DNA of 64,000 nucleotides from Bacteroidales bacterium (GCA_017554335.1 JAFZIO010000036.1:1-64000); one strand, 5' to 3'. Counted from the first letter of the stretch, positions 50,865 through 61,071 are shown. Program-made: numbers and translations. The notes: generated by a model from the sequence alone, not told the origin.

Positions 50865-51290
50865 ATGAAAAAGATTTTCGTGACCATTTTCGTGCTGACC
50901 TGTCTCAGCATCAGTGCTTTCGCACAGACCGAAGAAGCAACTGCCCCAGCCGTAAAGCCCCACAAAGTGTATTGCGAGATTGTTTCCTACGCCAGGAACA
51001 TCTTCTCCGATAAGACTAACGTAGAACTTGATTTTGGCCAGGCCTCCAAGTGGCTGTCGAACGACCGCAAACTGGTGGACGAAAACGGTAAGATCATAAA
51101 TTTCAACTCAATCCTTGATGCGGCCAACTACATGGCAGAGAGAGGTTGGATCTTTGAAGAAGCATACGTTGTGCAGAGCAGCATCAAAGGTGACTCCGGC
51201 ATCCCCAACTACCACTGGATTATGTCCAAGGAAATAACAGACCCGTCCCAGATTACCGAAGGCCTGCAAACCCAAGGCATGCAGAAATAA
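50865..51290 (+). CDS. Exported protein of unknown function, Bacteroidetes type
   Basis: 141 residues. Signal peptide MKKIFVTIFVLTCLSISAFAQ, then conserved-looking YCEIVSYARNIFSDKTNVELDFGQAS, FNSILDAANYMAERGWIFEEAYVV and NYHWIMSKEI. I recall related exported proteins in Bacteroides without known function. Its stop lies 3 bp from the sulfatase stop on the opposite strand, so the two transcripts must converge in a few bases. Confidence 0.7.
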   Translation: MKKIFVTIFVLTCLSISAFAQTEEATAPAVKPHKVYCEIVSYARNIFSDKTNVELDFGQASKWLSNDRKLVDENGKIINFNSILDAANYMAERGWIFEEAYVVQSSIKGDSGIPNYHWIMSKEITDPSQITEGLQTQGMQK

Positions 51291-51293
51291 TTC

Positions 51294-53564
51294 TTACCGT
51301 TCTACATCTATGCTGGCTTTGAATATCTTGCCAGTGAAATAGAAGGGCGATTCATAGTCGCCGGACACGCTGACGCCCCAGGAGCGTCCTACCTGGATGG
51401 CGTTGGACTTGCCGGTGATGTTAAGCCTGCCCCCGAATTCCACGTTGCCAACTGGAACATCATCTATAAGCAGCGTGAGAGCGGTGTTGTTTGGTTTCTG
51501 TTCGGCGACTGCCTTTACCACGCACGAACCTTCGGGCAACGGTTTGTCGGAAACCAGCCTGGATCCGCCTGCGGTTACGAAAACCGGCCTGCCGTCAAGC
51601 ACGAAAAGGGCCCAGGCTTTCTGGTGGATCAGCATTCCGCTGTCGGACGGGCCACCTTCATCGATATATACGGAGATGGTAAACGGTTTGCCCAGCGTGC
51701 CGTCGAAGTAAGGATACTCGCCCCAATTGCGCGAGCCTGTAAAAATATCGTAGTGCGTACGCGTGACAGCGGGATAATTGGGATCGGAGGCCTTGCCGGT
51801 TTTGAGGGGATATACGTTGTACTTGCGGGCCTCCTTGTCGAACTCCTCGAGCAGTTCCTTAACCTTTTCGGGATAACGGGCAGCCAGGTCGTGGGCCTCG
51901 TTGAAGTCTTCTCTCAGGTTGTAAAGGTGCACTTCAGTATCGGGGTAGGCCTTTCGCATGCCGTTCCCTTTACCGTTGGGGAACTGCACCTTCCATCCGT
52001 CCTTGTAGAGGGCGTAAGAAGAGTTTAACTCGTAGTACTGCAGAGTCTTACGATCCCTTACGTCGTTGTCGGGAGACTTCACGGCGTAGGCAAAACTGGT
52101 GCCTTCTATGTCGGTTTGGGGATATCCGTTTATGGTCTCGGGCACCTTGCTGCCAGTCAACTCCACGGTGGTGGGGAGTATGTCGGTAACATGGGTGTAC
52201 TGAGTGCGTATGCCGCCCTTCTGCAGGTTCCCGGCAGGGTAGAATACGATAAGACCGTCATGCGTGCCGCCTTCGTAATCGGCCCATTTCTTATAGTAAC
52301 GGAAGGGGGTGTTGCAGGCCTGCGCCCATCCGGTAGGATAGAATGGCCAGGTGCGCTCGTCGCCGTAGTGGTCGAGCTGCTTCAGCTCAGCCTCAATGTA
52401 TTCCTTTTCTTTCTTGGGCGTGAGTTCGCGTCCGCCGGTGCGGCTGCCTTCTCCGGATGCTCCGTTGTCGCCAAGAGCTATGATTATCAGGGTGTTGTCC
52501 AGTTCTCCTATACGACGGAGGAAATTCACTATACGTCCGATCTGGTAGTCAGTCTCGGACATAAAGCCCGCGAAGCACTCCATCTGGCGGGAATAGAGAA
52601 GCTTCTCGCGTTCAGGAAGGGAATCCCAGTCTTCAACATCCTGGTTGGTAATAGCCAGCTCCGTGCCCTGCGGTACGATTCCCATGCGCAGCTGGTTCTC
52701 CAGCGTGCGGCGGGAGTAGTCAGCCCAGCCTGAATCGAAGCGACCACGGTATTTCTCCACCCACTCCCTGGAAACATGGTAGGGCGTGTGCGCCGTACCA
52801 GGTGCGAAGTACAGGAAGAACGGCTTGGTGTCCGAGCCGGTGCGGAGGTCAGCTATGTAGTTGATGGCCTCGTCGGCAAGGCGGACGACGGCTGGACGGC
52901 CCTGGGAATCATCGGGCTCGCGATGGGTGTCACGGTAGATGAGCGGGTGCCACTGGTCGCAGGAACCGCAGGCGGGATTGAAGCCGTAGTAATGGTCGAA
53001 GCCGCGTCCCGTCGGCCAGCGGTTGAAGGGGCCGGCGTTGGTGCCGTCCACCACCGGAATAACGTTGTACTTGCCCACGCAGAAGGTTGCATAGCCGTTT
53101 TCCCGCAGAATCTCCGCCATGGTACCGTTTTCCATGGGGAGATAAGTGTCGTAACCGGGGGCGCCGAACTTGTCGTCGTTGAAGCGGCCCATGTGGGAGG
53201 AGTGGTGGTTGCGTCCGGTCAGCAGGGCCGCACGGGTGGCAGCGCTTATGGAGGCGGTGTGAAAGTTATTGAACCTGAGTCCGTTCTCTGCCAGGTAATC
53301 CATTGCGGGCGTTTCCACGAGTCCGCCGAAAGACGAACTAACTCCGAATCCGGTGTCGTCCAGAAGTATCCAAACCACATTCGGTGCGCCAAGACGGGCA
53401 ACCGGGTTGTGGGCCGGATAGTCGGTCTTGGTGTCTTTTACCGTCTTGCCAATCTTTCCGTTGAACGGAGCGTTGGGACTGTACTGCGCCTGAACGGGTA
53501 CAGATGCGAGCAAGGCGGCTCCTCCGGCCGCCAGGCTGCCTATGATTTTAGTCTTGCTGGTCAT
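51294..53564 (-). CDS. Sulfatase, Ser-type arylsulfatase-like
   Basis: 756 residues with a signal peptide (MTSKTKIIGSLAAGGAALLASVPVQAQ). VVWILLDDTGFG holds two metal Asp residues, and SAATR at residues 107-111 followed by AALLTGRNHH is the active-site signature in the S/C-x-A/P-x-R form, with Ser in place of Cys. Such enzymes need oxidation of the Ser to formylglycine by an anaerobic radical-SAM maturase. The long C-terminal part carries LYNLREDFNEAHDLA, typical of the S1_4-like group. It should remove sulfate from an aryl or glycan substrate in the periplasm; substrate unknown. Confidence 0.9.
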   Translation of the reverse strand: MTSKTKIIGSLAAGGAALLASVPVQAQYSPNAPFNGKIGKTVKDTKTDYPAHNPVARLGAPNVVWILLDDTGFGVSSSFGGLVETPAMDYLAENGLRFNNFHTASISAATRAALLTGRNHHSSHMGRFNDDKFGAPGYDTYLPMENGTMAEILRENGYATFCVGKYNVIPVVDGTNAGPFNRWPTGRGFDHYYGFNPACGSCDQWHPLIYRDTHREPDDSQGRPAVVRLADEAINYIADLRTGSDTKPFFLYFAPGTAHTPYHVSREWVEKYRGRFDSGWADYSRRTLENQLRMGIVPQGTELAITNQDVEDWDSLPEREKLLYSRQMECFAGFMSETDYQIGRIVNFLRRIGELDNTLIIIALGDNGASGEGSRTGGRELTPKKEKEYIEAELKQLDHYGDERTWPFYPTGWAQACNTPFRYYKKWADYEGGTHDGLIVFYPAGNLQKGGIRTQYTHVTDILPTTVELTGSKVPETINGYPQTDIEGTSFAYAVKSPDNDVRDRKTLQYYELNSSYALYKDGWKVQFPNGKGNGMRKAYPDTEVHLYNLREDFNEAHDLAARYPEKVKELLEEFDKEARKYNVYPLKTGKASDPNYPAVTRTHYDIFTGSRNWGEYPYFDGTLGKPFTISVYIDEGGPSDSGMLIHQKAWALFVLDGRPVFVTAGGSRLVSDKPLPEGSCVVKAVAEQKPNNTALTLLIDDVPVGNVEFGGRLNITGKSNAIQVGRSWGVSVSGDYESPFYFTGKIFKASIDVER

Positions 53565-53633
53565 AACAACTGCAAGATAATGATAATTTAAGGGAATGCG
53601 AAATAAGTTAGAAAAATACTATATTTGTACTCT

Positions 53634-54887
53634 ATGCGAAAGTTATTGTCGTTAGTTTCAGTAGTGGTTGCTGCGCTTTGCCTGCTTTCTTGTGCAAACA
53701 ATAAAGTGCAGGGCCTCAAGGAACCCCCGGAGCTGCTCAAGGCGGTGCCGGCGGACGCCCTTACGGTTGGCGTTTTCGGACGTTGCGACCATGGTCTGGA
53801 GCAGATGCTGGATTCATCCAGCGTGCTCCGCAGCCTGAATTACGACAAGCTCTCACGCCACAAGGCGGTTATCGCCTTGTGCGACGTGGGCAGCATAACA
53901 CCCCTGCTGATTATAGAGACGGGCAAGGCGGAACCCGGAGAGGGCCTGCGTGCCGCTACGGACACCCTGCCGCAGACAGCCGCCCTCGCCGCCATGGCCG
54001 ACTCAATGAAGATAGCCAGCGCCCAGCTCGCCCTCAGCAAGCATAACGTCCTGCTGCTCAGCCCCTCAACCACCATCATCACAGTGGTCAGAAGACATCT
54101 CAGCACGGAGACCTCCATACTTGACGCCCCCAACTTCGACGGCGTCCTGGAGGCGATGGGCGGCGCGGACGCTATAGCCTGGCGCAACAGCGGCGCCGGC
54201 AAACTCTTCCCCCTGTCGCTCTGCAGCATCAGCAAGAAGCAGCTCAGCTCCTTCCTGCGGGGCGCCACGGAGTGGACGGTAGGCACCGGAGACCGCCTGC
54301 ATACGGTCCAGACGCCTGCCGAGAGGTACTACTGCAACTTCCTCAATGCGGTAACGGAAGGCGAATCCAAACTGGCGGGCGCCTTCCCGGAAGAGGCGGA
54401 GCTCGTAATCGACCTGCCCGTCGCCGACCTCAAACTCTGGCGCCAGTCTTACGAGACACTGATGGACGCCAGGGTGGAACTGGAGTCATACACAAAACGC
54501 CTGCAGGAGCTGAAGAAGGCCTCAGGCAAGAACCCGCTGGACTGGGAAAAAGAACTTGGAATCAAGGAAGTGGTCTATGTGGCCACTGATAACTATAGCC
54601 TGAACATGGTGCGCTGCGCCAAAAGCGGCAAGCGCGAAGGCGTGCAGCCCAACCATGCAGGCGGATTCGTCAGGGCTCTTTACGGCGAGCCCTTCAACCC
54701 TGCGGACAGCTGCTGCATACGCCAAGGCAAATGGCTCATCAGCGGCCCGCGTGCCGTACTGGACACCCTGAAGCTGGGAAACAGGCGGAGCTGGCCCTCA
54801 AAGGCCGCCGCCATAGTTGAAGCCGACGGGCGCAGATTAACATGGACAAAAGAAAACAACATTATATGGGAGGATTCCAATCGGTAA
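53634..54887 (+). CDS. Lipoprotein of unknown function
   Basis: 417 residues from ATG 53634. Lipobox LLSC after a hydrophobic start. The mature part alternates helices and strands (VPADALTVGVFGRCDHGLEQML, LPVADLKLWRQSYETLMDARVELESYTKRLQEL); no family recognised. A TATATTTG box at 53620-53627 ends 6 bp before the ATG, implying a very short or absent leader. It overlaps the acyl-CoA ligase gene by 46 bp when that gene uses its first ATG. Confidence 0.75.
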   Translation: MRKLLSLVSVVVAALCLLSCANNKVQGLKEPPELLKAVPADALTVGVFGRCDHGLEQMLDSSSVLRSLNYDKLSRHKAVIALCDVGSITPLLIIETGKAEPGEGLRAATDTLPQTAALAAMADSMKIASAQLALSKHNVLLLSPSTTIITVVRRHLSTETSILDAPNFDGVLEAMGGADAIAWRNSGAGKLFPLSLCSISKKQLSSFLRGATEWTVGTGDRLHTVQTPAERYYCNFLNAVTEGESKLAGAFPEEAELVIDLPVADLKLWRQSYETLMDARVELESYTKRLQELKKASGKNPLDWEKELGIKEVVYVATDNYSLNMVRCAKSGKREGVQPNHAGGFVRALYGEPFNPADSCCIRQGKWLISGPRAVLDTLKLGNRRSWPSKAAAIVEADGRRLTWTKENNIIWEDSNR

Positions 54888-56521
54888 ACAAGATGCTCGA
54901 GAAGAGCTTCCGCGAGAACTGGGACCGTTCGGCGCTGTCTAACTACCAGGGTGTTACCCTGAAGTATTGTGACGTTGCCAAACGCATCGAATACCTGCAC
55001 ATCTGCTTCGAGTCCTGCGGACTGCAGAAAGGCGACAAGGTCGCCCTCTGCTCCAAGAACCAGGCGAACTGGGGCGTGTGCTTCCTTGCGGCAATGACTT
55101 ACGGCGCCGTTCCCGTGCCCATCCTGCACGAGTTCAAGCCGGAAAACATACATTATCTGGTAAACCATTCGGAGGCGAAGGTATTCTTCGTGGACGAAGC
55201 CAACTGGGAAGGTCTTTCAGAGGCCGAGATGCCCGGCGTGCAGGTCTTCGTGCGAATGTCTACGCTTAATTACATCCTTGCGCGCGACGAGGCCATGGTG
55301 GAGGCCCGCGAAAAGCTGGCGGAGACCTTCCGCCAGAAGTACCCCGACGGCTTCGGCAAGGACGACATCAACTACTACGAGGACTCTCCGGAAGAGCTGG
55401 CCCTCATCAACTATACCTCCGGCACATCCGGCTTCTCCAAGGGCGTCATGCTGCCTTACCGCTCGCTGTGGTGCAACATCCGCTTCGCCGGCGAGACCGC
55501 GGAGCCCCAGATGACCTGCGAGTCCAACATGGTGGCTATGCTGCCTTCCGCCCACATGTACGGCATGATGTTCGAGTTCCTCTTCGAGATGACCATAGGA
55601 GCCCACGTACACTTCCTTACCCGTGTACCCAGTCCCAAGATCATCATGAAGGCTTTCTCCGAGATTCATCCGGACGTGATCATTGCGGTGCCCCTTATCA
55701 TAGAGAAGGTGTACAAGTCTCAGATCAAGCCCATCGCAGACCATAACAAGACCTGGCTCCGCATTCCCATTGTGGACCAGATAGTCTACGGCAAGATTCG
55801 CGAGGGCCTCATCAACGCCTTCGGAGGCAACTTCGAGGAGATCATCCTCGGCGGCGCCGCCTTTAACCCGGAGGTGGAGCAGTTCCTCCGTAAGGTCAAG
55901 TTCCCGTTTACCGTAGGTTACGGTATGACCGAGTGCGGCCCTATCATCACCTACGCACACTGGAACCGTACCAAGAAGGGCTCCTGCGGCTACGCCATTC
56001 CCGGTTGCAGCATACGCATAGATTCCCCCAACCCGTACAAGATCCCGGGCGAGGTGCAGGTCAAGGGCGACAACGTCTTCCTGGGCTACTACAAGAACCG
56101 CCAGGCCACCAAGGCGTCCTTTACCAACGACGACTGGTTCAAGACCGGCGACATGGGCATAATAGACGACGACGGCTACCTCTACCTGCGCGGCCGCTCC
56201 AAGTGCATGATACTCGGCCCTTCCGGCCAGAACATCTATCCCGAGGAGCTGGAAGCGGTAATCAACAACGTTTCCTACGTAACCGAGTCCCTGGTAATAG
56301 AAGACAACGGCGGTCTTACCGCACTCATATATCCGGACTTCCGCCAGGCTCAGACCGACGGTCTGGAGATTGAAGAGATGGAGAAACGCATCACCGACTG
56401 CCTGCCGGAGGTCAACAAGGTACTCCCAGGTTACGCCCAGATCCGCAAGATTGAATTCCTGTCGGAAGACTTCGAGCGCACCCCCAAGCGCAGCATCAAA
56501 CGTTACCTCTACCAGCGATGA
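54842..56521 (+). CDS. Long-chain acyl-CoA synthetase, second copy of family
   Basis: 559 residues. LINYTSGTSGFSKGVMLPYRS, YGMTECGPIITYAHW, GDMGIIDDDGYLYLRGRSKCM and PKRSIKRYLY are the AMP-binding family motifs. It would activate a fatty acid. The start is uncertain: ATG at 54842 overlaps the lipoprotein gene by 46 bp, while ATGs at 54866 or 54893 would reduce this. Related in motifs to the enzyme at 4901-6538 but not in an acyltransferase operon here. Confidence 0.92.
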   Translation: MDKRKQHYMGGFQSVNKMLEKSFRENWDRSALSNYQGVTLKYCDVAKRIEYLHICFESCGLQKGDKVALCSKNQANWGVCFLAAMTYGAVPVPILHEFKPENIHYLVNHSEAKVFFVDEANWEGLSEAEMPGVQVFVRMSTLNYILARDEAMVEAREKLAETFRQKYPDGFGKDDINYYEDSPEELALINYTSGTSGFSKGVMLPYRSLWCNIRFAGETAEPQMTCESNMVAMLPSAHMYGMMFEFLFEMTIGAHVHFLTRVPSPKIIMKAFSEIHPDVIIAVPLIIEKVYKSQIKPIADHNKTWLRIPIVDQIVYGKIREGLINAFGGNFEEIILGGAAFNPEVEQFLRKVKFPFTVGYGMTECGPIITYAHWNRTKKGSCGYAIPGCSIRIDSPNPYKIPGEVQVKGDNVFLGYYKNRQATKASFTNDDWFKTGDMGIIDDDGYLYLRGRSKCMILGPSGQNIYPEELEAVINNVSYVTESLVIEDNGGLTALIYPDFRQAQTDGLEIEEMEKRITDCLPEVNKVLPGYAQIRKIEFLSEDFERTPKRSIKRYLYQR

Positions 56522-56919
56522 GCAAATTCGACAGCAGATACATAGAGATGGCCGAAATATGGGCCAAGAACTCCTATTGCAAGCGCCGCCAGGTTGGCGC
56601 ACTGCTTGTAAAGGACAACATGATAATCTCCGACGGCTACAACGGAACCCCCTCCGGATTCGAGAACGTCTGCGAGGAGAACGGGGTCACCAAGCCCTAC
56701 GTGCTGCACGCCGAGGCAAACGCCATCTCCAAGGTGGCCAAATCCGGCAACAGCAGCCAGGGAGCTACCCTTTACGTGACCGCCTCCCCATGCATCGAGT
56801 GCGCCAAACTCATTATCCAGAGCGGCATAAAGCGAGTTGTCTATAAAGACGAATACCGCCTCACGGACGGCGTAGACCTGCTTGTCCGCGCCGGGATAGA
56901 GGTGCAAAAGCTGGACTGA
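56518..56919 (+). CDS. Deoxycytidylate deaminase family protein
   Basis: 133 residues. HAEAN (catalytic Glu) and PCIECAKLI supply the zinc site of the cytidine/dCMP deaminase superfamily; RRQVGALLVKDNMIISDGYNGTPSGF is typical for dCMP deaminase. It makes dUMP from dCMP. Overlaps the acyl-CoA ligase by 4 bp and lies 1 bp before the S41 peptidase gene. Confidence 0.93.
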   Translation: MSKFDSRYIEMAEIWAKNSYCKRRQVGALLVKDNMIISDGYNGTPSGFENVCEENGVTKPYVLHAEANAISKVAKSGNSSQGATLYVTASPCIECAKLIIQSGIKRVVYKDEYRLTDGVDLLVRAGIEVQKLD

Positions 56920-56920
56920 G

Positions 56921-58447
56921 ATGAGAGGGAACCAGATTTGGATAGGCCTCCTCGGCATAGTTGTCGGTGTGCTTCTGGCCATGACCGTGCAGCGTGCGAA
57001 CGAAAACCGCCGTATGCTGCGCACCAGCTATCAGGACTGGCGCAAGCTAAACCTTATCCTTCAGACCATAGACGACAATTACGTGGACTCCGTCGACCGC
57101 AAGAAGGTTACGGATGCCGCCGTGTCCGCCGCCCTGGCGGCCCTGGACCCGCATTCCATGTACATGCCGCCGCAGAAGCTGGAGGAGACCGAGGAAGACC
57201 TGGCCGGCAACTTCTCCGGCATAGGCATACAGTTCAACGTACCCAACGACACCGCCGTAGTCATCGAAGTGATCCCCGGCGGGCCCGCGGAGAAGATAGG
57301 CATGCTGGCGGGAGACCGTCTGCTGAAGGTGGACACCACCAATATCGCAGGCGTCAAGTTCCCGCAGGACAGCATGGTACGCCGCATGAAGGGGCCCTCG
57401 GGCACCAAGGTGACGGTGACGGTGAAACGCGGCAGCGAGGTGATTCCGTTCGAGATCACCCGCGACAAGATACCTACGCACTCCGTAGATGCGGCATTCA
57501 TGGTCAACGACAGCACGGGCTTCCTGAGGCTCAGCAAGTTCTCCCGCACCACCTTCCAGGAGTTCGCCACGGCGGCGACGGACCTGAAAGCGCAGGGCAT
57601 GAAGCACCTCATCGTAGACCTCCGCGACAATAGCGGCGGCTACTTCGACCAGGCGCTGCTGCTCTCCAACCTCTTCCTGGAGAGGGGGAAGGAAATTGTG
57701 TACCTGGAGGGCCTGCACCGTCAGCGTCAGGTTTACAAGGCCGACGGAAGCGGGTCGCTGCAGGATACGGGACTGAGCCTGCTGGTGTCTGACGGCAGTG
57801 CTTCCTCGAGCGAGATTTTCGCCGGGGCGATGCAGGACAACCACCGCGCCACCCTGGTAGGACGCCGCACTTACGGCAAGGGCCTGGTGCAGGAGCCCGT
57901 GAATTTCACCGACGGTTCAGGCATCCGTATTACCGTGGCGCGCTACTATACTCCGTCCGGCCGATGCATCCAGAAGCCTATTTCCGACGATTATATGTAC
58001 GATATCTACAAGCGCTACGAGAACGGCGAGATGGTGAATGCAGACAGCATGCATGTGGCCAACGGCGGCATTCTGCCCGACATTTTCGTGCCCATGGATA
58101 CCACCAAGGTAGAATCGTTCTACATCAACTGCAACAAGAAGGCTACCTCCATGCGCTTCGCGTCGGCATGGTTCGACGACCATAAAAAGGAGCTGCAGGC
58201 GATAGACAATTACGACGATCTGCTGCGCTACCTGGACGGTGCAGGGCTGGAGAAGCACTTCCTGGAATTCGCCCGCACACGTGACGGACTGGTACCCAAG
58301 GGGAACGAGTGGCAAGTTGAGCGGAGCTACATGATGACTCAGGTCCGCGCCCTAGTCGGCCGCTACTCCAAGCTCGGAGACAACGCCTTCTACCACCTGT
58401 ACCTAAGTACCGACGAAGTCTACAAAGCCGCAATTGAGGCTCTGTAA
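56921..58447 (+). CDS. S41 family C-terminal processing peptidase
   Basis: 508 residues: N-terminal anchor helix, a PDZ domain (GIGIQFNVPNDTAVVIEVIPGGPAEKIGMLAGDRLLKVD), and the peptidase domain with the nucleophile Ser in SDGSASSSEIFAGAMQDN and Lys in YGKGLVQ. It cuts C-terminal regions of envelope proteins. A perfect inverted-repeat terminator follows the stop. Confidence 0.95.
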   Translation: MRGNQIWIGLLGIVVGVLLAMTVQRANENRRMLRTSYQDWRKLNLILQTIDDNYVDSVDRKKVTDAAVSAALAALDPHSMYMPPQKLEETEEDLAGNFSGIGIQFNVPNDTAVVIEVIPGGPAEKIGMLAGDRLLKVDTTNIAGVKFPQDSMVRRMKGPSGTKVTVTVKRGSEVIPFEITRDKIPTHSVDAAFMVNDSTGFLRLSKFSRTTFQEFATAATDLKAQGMKHLIVDLRDNSGGYFDQALLLSNLFLERGKEIVYLEGLHRQRQVYKADGSGSLQDTGLSLLVSDGSASSSEIFAGAMQDNHRATLVGRRTYGKGLVQEPVNFTDGSGIRITVARYYTPSGRCIQKPISDDYMYDIYKRYENGEMVNADSMHVANGGILPDIFVPMDTTKVESFYINCNKKATSMRFASAWFDDHKKELQAIDNYDDLLRYLDGAGLEKHFLEFARTRDGLVPKGNEWQVERSYMMTQVRALVGRYSKLGDNAFYHLYLSTDEVYKAAIEAL

Positions 58448-58450
58448 ACA

Positions 58451-58485
58451 CGAAAAAGCCAGCTGGAATTCAGCTGGCTTTTTCG
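58451..58485. terminator. Bidirectional terminator
   Basis: CGAAAAAGCCAGCTG (58451-58465) and its exact complement (58471-58485) with loop GAATT. It serves the S41 peptidase gene on plus and tRNA-Arg on minus. Confidence 0.92.
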
Positions 58486-58557
58486 TAGCCCCACGAGGAA
58501 TCGAACCTCGATTTAAAGTTTAGGAAACTTCCGTTCTATCCGTTGAACTATGAGGCC
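58486..58557 (-). tRNA. tRNA-Arg (CCT)
   Basis: 72 nt on the minus strand. Acceptor GGCCTCA pairs with TGGGGCT (one G:U at each of two positions), the anticodon loop TTCCTAA gives CCT, and the T arm is CGAGG-TTCGATT-CCTCG. CCA is not encoded. It ends the minus-strand cluster typA-DUF177-rpmF. Confidence 0.92.
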
Positions 58558-58588
58558 ATCAAGCCGCGCGGGGCGGCGCGTAGGCGGA

Positions 58589-58771
58589 TTACTCAGCGTT
58601 CTTTACGATGATCTGACGGCCTCTGTAGTAGCCACACTCAGGGCATACGCGGTGATACATCACCGTTGCGCCGCAGTTGGGGCAGGTTGCCAGGGTAGGT
58701 ACCGGAGCGAAGTCGTGGGTACGCCTCTTGTCTCTTCTCTGCTTTGAGAGTTTGTGTTTCGGATGTGCCAT
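58589..58771 (-). CDS. rpmF: 50S ribosomal protein L32
   Basis: 60 residues: MAHPKHKLSKQRRDKRRTH start and a CPNC/CPEC zinc ribbon, the typical bacterial L32. It follows the DUF177 gene by 21 bp, the usual gene pair. Confidence 0.97.
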   Translation of the reverse strand: MAHPKHKLSKQRRDKRRTHDFAPVPTLATCPNCGATVMYHRVCPECGYYRGRQIIVKNAE

Positions 58772-58792
58772 TGTTCTATAATTTAAATATTA

Positions 58793-59179
58793 CTATTTGC
58801 TCAAAAACTTTATAGTCTCAGGATTGCATTCGCCGTCCGGGTGAACACGCTGCAGGGGCAGCGCCGTGCACACGTAGTCGTACACATCCTGGCTGAGGTC
58901 CAGGTCGTCGGATTCCGGTGTGTAGACATCCTCGAAACCGGTTTCCACCGGTATCTCGAGATTGTCCAGGCAGCGGTCGCAAGGCACTGTTACAGAGCCT
59001 TCTATGCTGCATTCCACATCTACCGTGATGCCGTGGTTGACGACTACAGCCGTCACTTCCACGTCCGCATCAAGTATCTCGGAGTTGCCGAATCCTTCAA
59101 AGAACTCCCTGCCGGCCTTCCAGCTGAACTCCGTCCTTCCGGAGGCCAAACCATTCAGTTTAACTATAAAGGGTTGCAA
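58793..59179 (-). CDS. DUF177 (YceD) family protein
   Basis: 128 residues. VPCDRCLDNLEIPVE and EVYTPESDDLDLSQDVYDYV-like regions are characteristic of YceD/DUF177, encoded next to rpmF in most bacteria and implicated in 23S rRNA handling. Its position upstream of rpmF supports the call. Confidence 0.93.
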   Translation of the reverse strand: MQPFIVKLNGLASGRTEFSWKAGREFFEGFGNSEILDADVEVTAVVVNHGITVDVECSIEGSVTVPCDRCLDNLEIPVETGFEDVYTPESDDLDLSQDVYDYVCTALPLQRVHPDGECNPETIKFLSK

Positions 59180-59203
59180 AGGTAATAAAATTCTAAAGAA
59201 AAA

Positions 59204-61009
59204 TCAATCTTCGTTGTCACTATTTCGCTTGCGGGCAAGCGGATCGAGCAAAATCTTGCGGATACGCATATGATGAGGCGTAACTTCTACGAATTCATCA
59301 TCCTGGATATACTCCAGAGCCTCCTCGAGCGAGAACTTTATAGCCGGAGGAAGAATTATCTTCTCATCCGAGCCGGAAGCACGCACGTTGGTGAGTTTCT
59401 TGGTCTTGCAGATGTTGATATTGAGGTCCCTCTCGCGGGTGTGCTCGCCCACCACCTGGCCGCAGTAAATCTCCTCGCCAGGATCCACGAAGAAACGTCC
59501 GCGATCCAGCAGCTTGTTGATGGAGTAAGCAATCGCTTCACCGGTCTCCAGCGACACCAGGGAACCGTTGTTGCGGCGCTCAATCTCTCCCTTGTACGGC
59601 TGATACTCCTTGAAGCGGTGCGCAATCACGGCCTCTCCCTGGCTTGCAGTCAGCAAGTTGGAACGCAGTCCCATCAAACCGCGGGTAGGAATCTCGAACT
59701 CCAGAAGCGTGCGGTCTCCACGGGGCTCCATACGCACCAGCGCGCCTTTACGGCGGGTGGATATCTCGATGGCAGCGCCCACGAACTCCTCCGGCACTTC
59801 TATGCTGAGGTCCTCTATAGGCTCGCAGCGCTGACCGCCTATGGTCTTGTCCAGCACCTTGGGCTGGCCCACCTGGAGCTCGAAACCCTCGCGGCGCATG
59901 GTCTCTATGAGCACGCTCAAATGCAACACGCCACGTCCGTACACCACGAAGGTATCGGCGCTCAGGCCGGGCTTCACGCGCAGGGCGAGGTTCTTCTCCA
60001 GCTCCTTGTCCAGCCTCTCCTTGATGTGGCGGGAGGTAACGTACTTGCCATCCTTGCCGAAGAAGGGGGAATTGTTGATGGAGAAGAGCATGCTCATGGT
60101 AGGCTCGTCTATGGCGATGGGCGGCAGAGCCTCGGGATTATCGTAGTCGGCAATAGTGTCGCCTATCTCGAAGCCGTCTATGCCCACCACGGCGCAGATG
60201 TCGCCGCAGCTGACGGAGTCCACGTTCGCCTTGCCGAGCCCCTCGAACACCATGAGCTGCTTGATCTTCTGCTTCTGCACCACGTCGTAACGCTTGCAGA
60301 GGCTGATCTGGGCGCCGCTGACGAGCGTACCGCGGGTCACACGTCCCACCGCAATACGGCCCACGTAGGGCGAATACTCAAGCGACGAAATGAGCATCTG
60401 GGGCGTACCCTCCACCACCGGCGGAGCGGGTATCACCTCCAGGATCGTATCCAGGAGCGGGGTGATGTTGTCGGTGGGCTTGCGCCAGTCGAGCGACATC
60501 CAGCCCTGCTTGGCGGAACCGTACACAGTTGTGAAGTCGAGCTGGTCCTCAGTGGCGTTCAGGTTGAACATGAGGTCGAAAACCTCCTCCTGAACCTCAT
60601 CCGGGCGGCAATTGGGCTTGTCTACCTTGTTGATGACGACTATGGGCTTCTTGCCCATTGCGATGGCCTTCTGCAGCACGAAACGGGTCTGGGGCATGCA
60701 GCCCTCGAAAGCGTCTACGAGCAGCAGCACACCGTCCGCCATGTTGAGCACGCGCTCAACCTCTCCGCCGAAGTCGCTATGGCCGGGGGTGTCGATAATA
60801 TTGATCTTGACGCCCTTATATATGACGGACACGTTCTTGGCGAGGATGGTTATTCCCCTCTCGCGCTCAAGGTCGTTGTTGTCCAGGATGAGCTGGCCGA
60901 GGTTCTCGGGCTGACGCACGAGATTGGCCTGGTAAATCATCCTGTCCACCAGCGTAGTCTTGCCGTGGTCAACGTGGGCGATGATAGCTATATTTCTGAT
61001 TTCCTGCAT
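59204..61009 (-). CDS. typA: Translational GTPase TypA/BipA
   Basis: 601 residues. G1 [11 protein letters not shown]2/G3 [10 protein letters not shown] and [12 protein letters not shown], then EF-G-like C-terminal domains ([33 protein letters not shown]). Ribosome-associated GTPase for assembly and stress. Its start is 12 bp from the OmpA-like terminator. Confidence 0.97.
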   Translation of the reverse strand: MQEIRNIAIIAHVDHGKTTLVDRMIYQANLVRQPENLGQLILDNNDLERERGITILAKNVSVIYKGVKINIIDTPGHSDFGGEVERVLNMADGVLLLVDAFEGCMPQTRFVLQKAIAMGKKPIVVINKVDKPNCRPDEVQEEVFDLMFNLNATEDQLDFTTVYGSAKQGWMSLDWRKPTDNITPLLDTILEVIPAPPVVEGTPQMLISSLEYSPYVGRIAVGRVTRGTLVSGAQISLCKRYDVVQKQKIKQLMVFEGLGKANVDSVSCGDICAVVGIDGFEIGDTIADYDNPEALPPIAIDEPTMSMLFSINNSPFFGKDGKYVTSRHIKERLDKELEKNLALRVKPGLSADTFVVYGRGVLHLSVLIETMRREGFELQVGQPKVLDKTIGGQRCEPIEDLSIEVPEEFVGAAIEISTRRKGALVRMEPRGDRTLLEFEIPTRGLMGLRSNLLTASQGEAVIAHRFKEYQPYKGEIERRNNGSLVSLETGEAIAYSINKLLDRGRFFVDPGEEIYCGQVVGEHTRERDLNINICKTKKLTNVRASGSDEKIILPPAIKFSLEEALEYIQDDEFVEVTPHHMRIRKILLDPLARKRNSDNED

Positions 61010-61020
61010 ATTTTCCTCAA

Positions 61021-61050
61021 AAAAAGGTTGGTCCGCAGGCCAACCTTTTT
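61021..61050 (-). terminator. Terminator after the OmpA-like gene
   Basis: AAAAAGGTTGG and CCAACCTTTTT arms (61021-61031, 61040-61050) with an 8-nt loop. On the minus strand it follows the OmpA-like stop by 21 bp. Confidence 0.85.
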
Positions 61051-61071
61051 ATAGACTAGACTGTAAGTGCC

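Noticed and set aside
59270..61054. 594-residue open frame opposite typA
   Set aside because: Shadow of typA; Leu/His-rich and without motifs.
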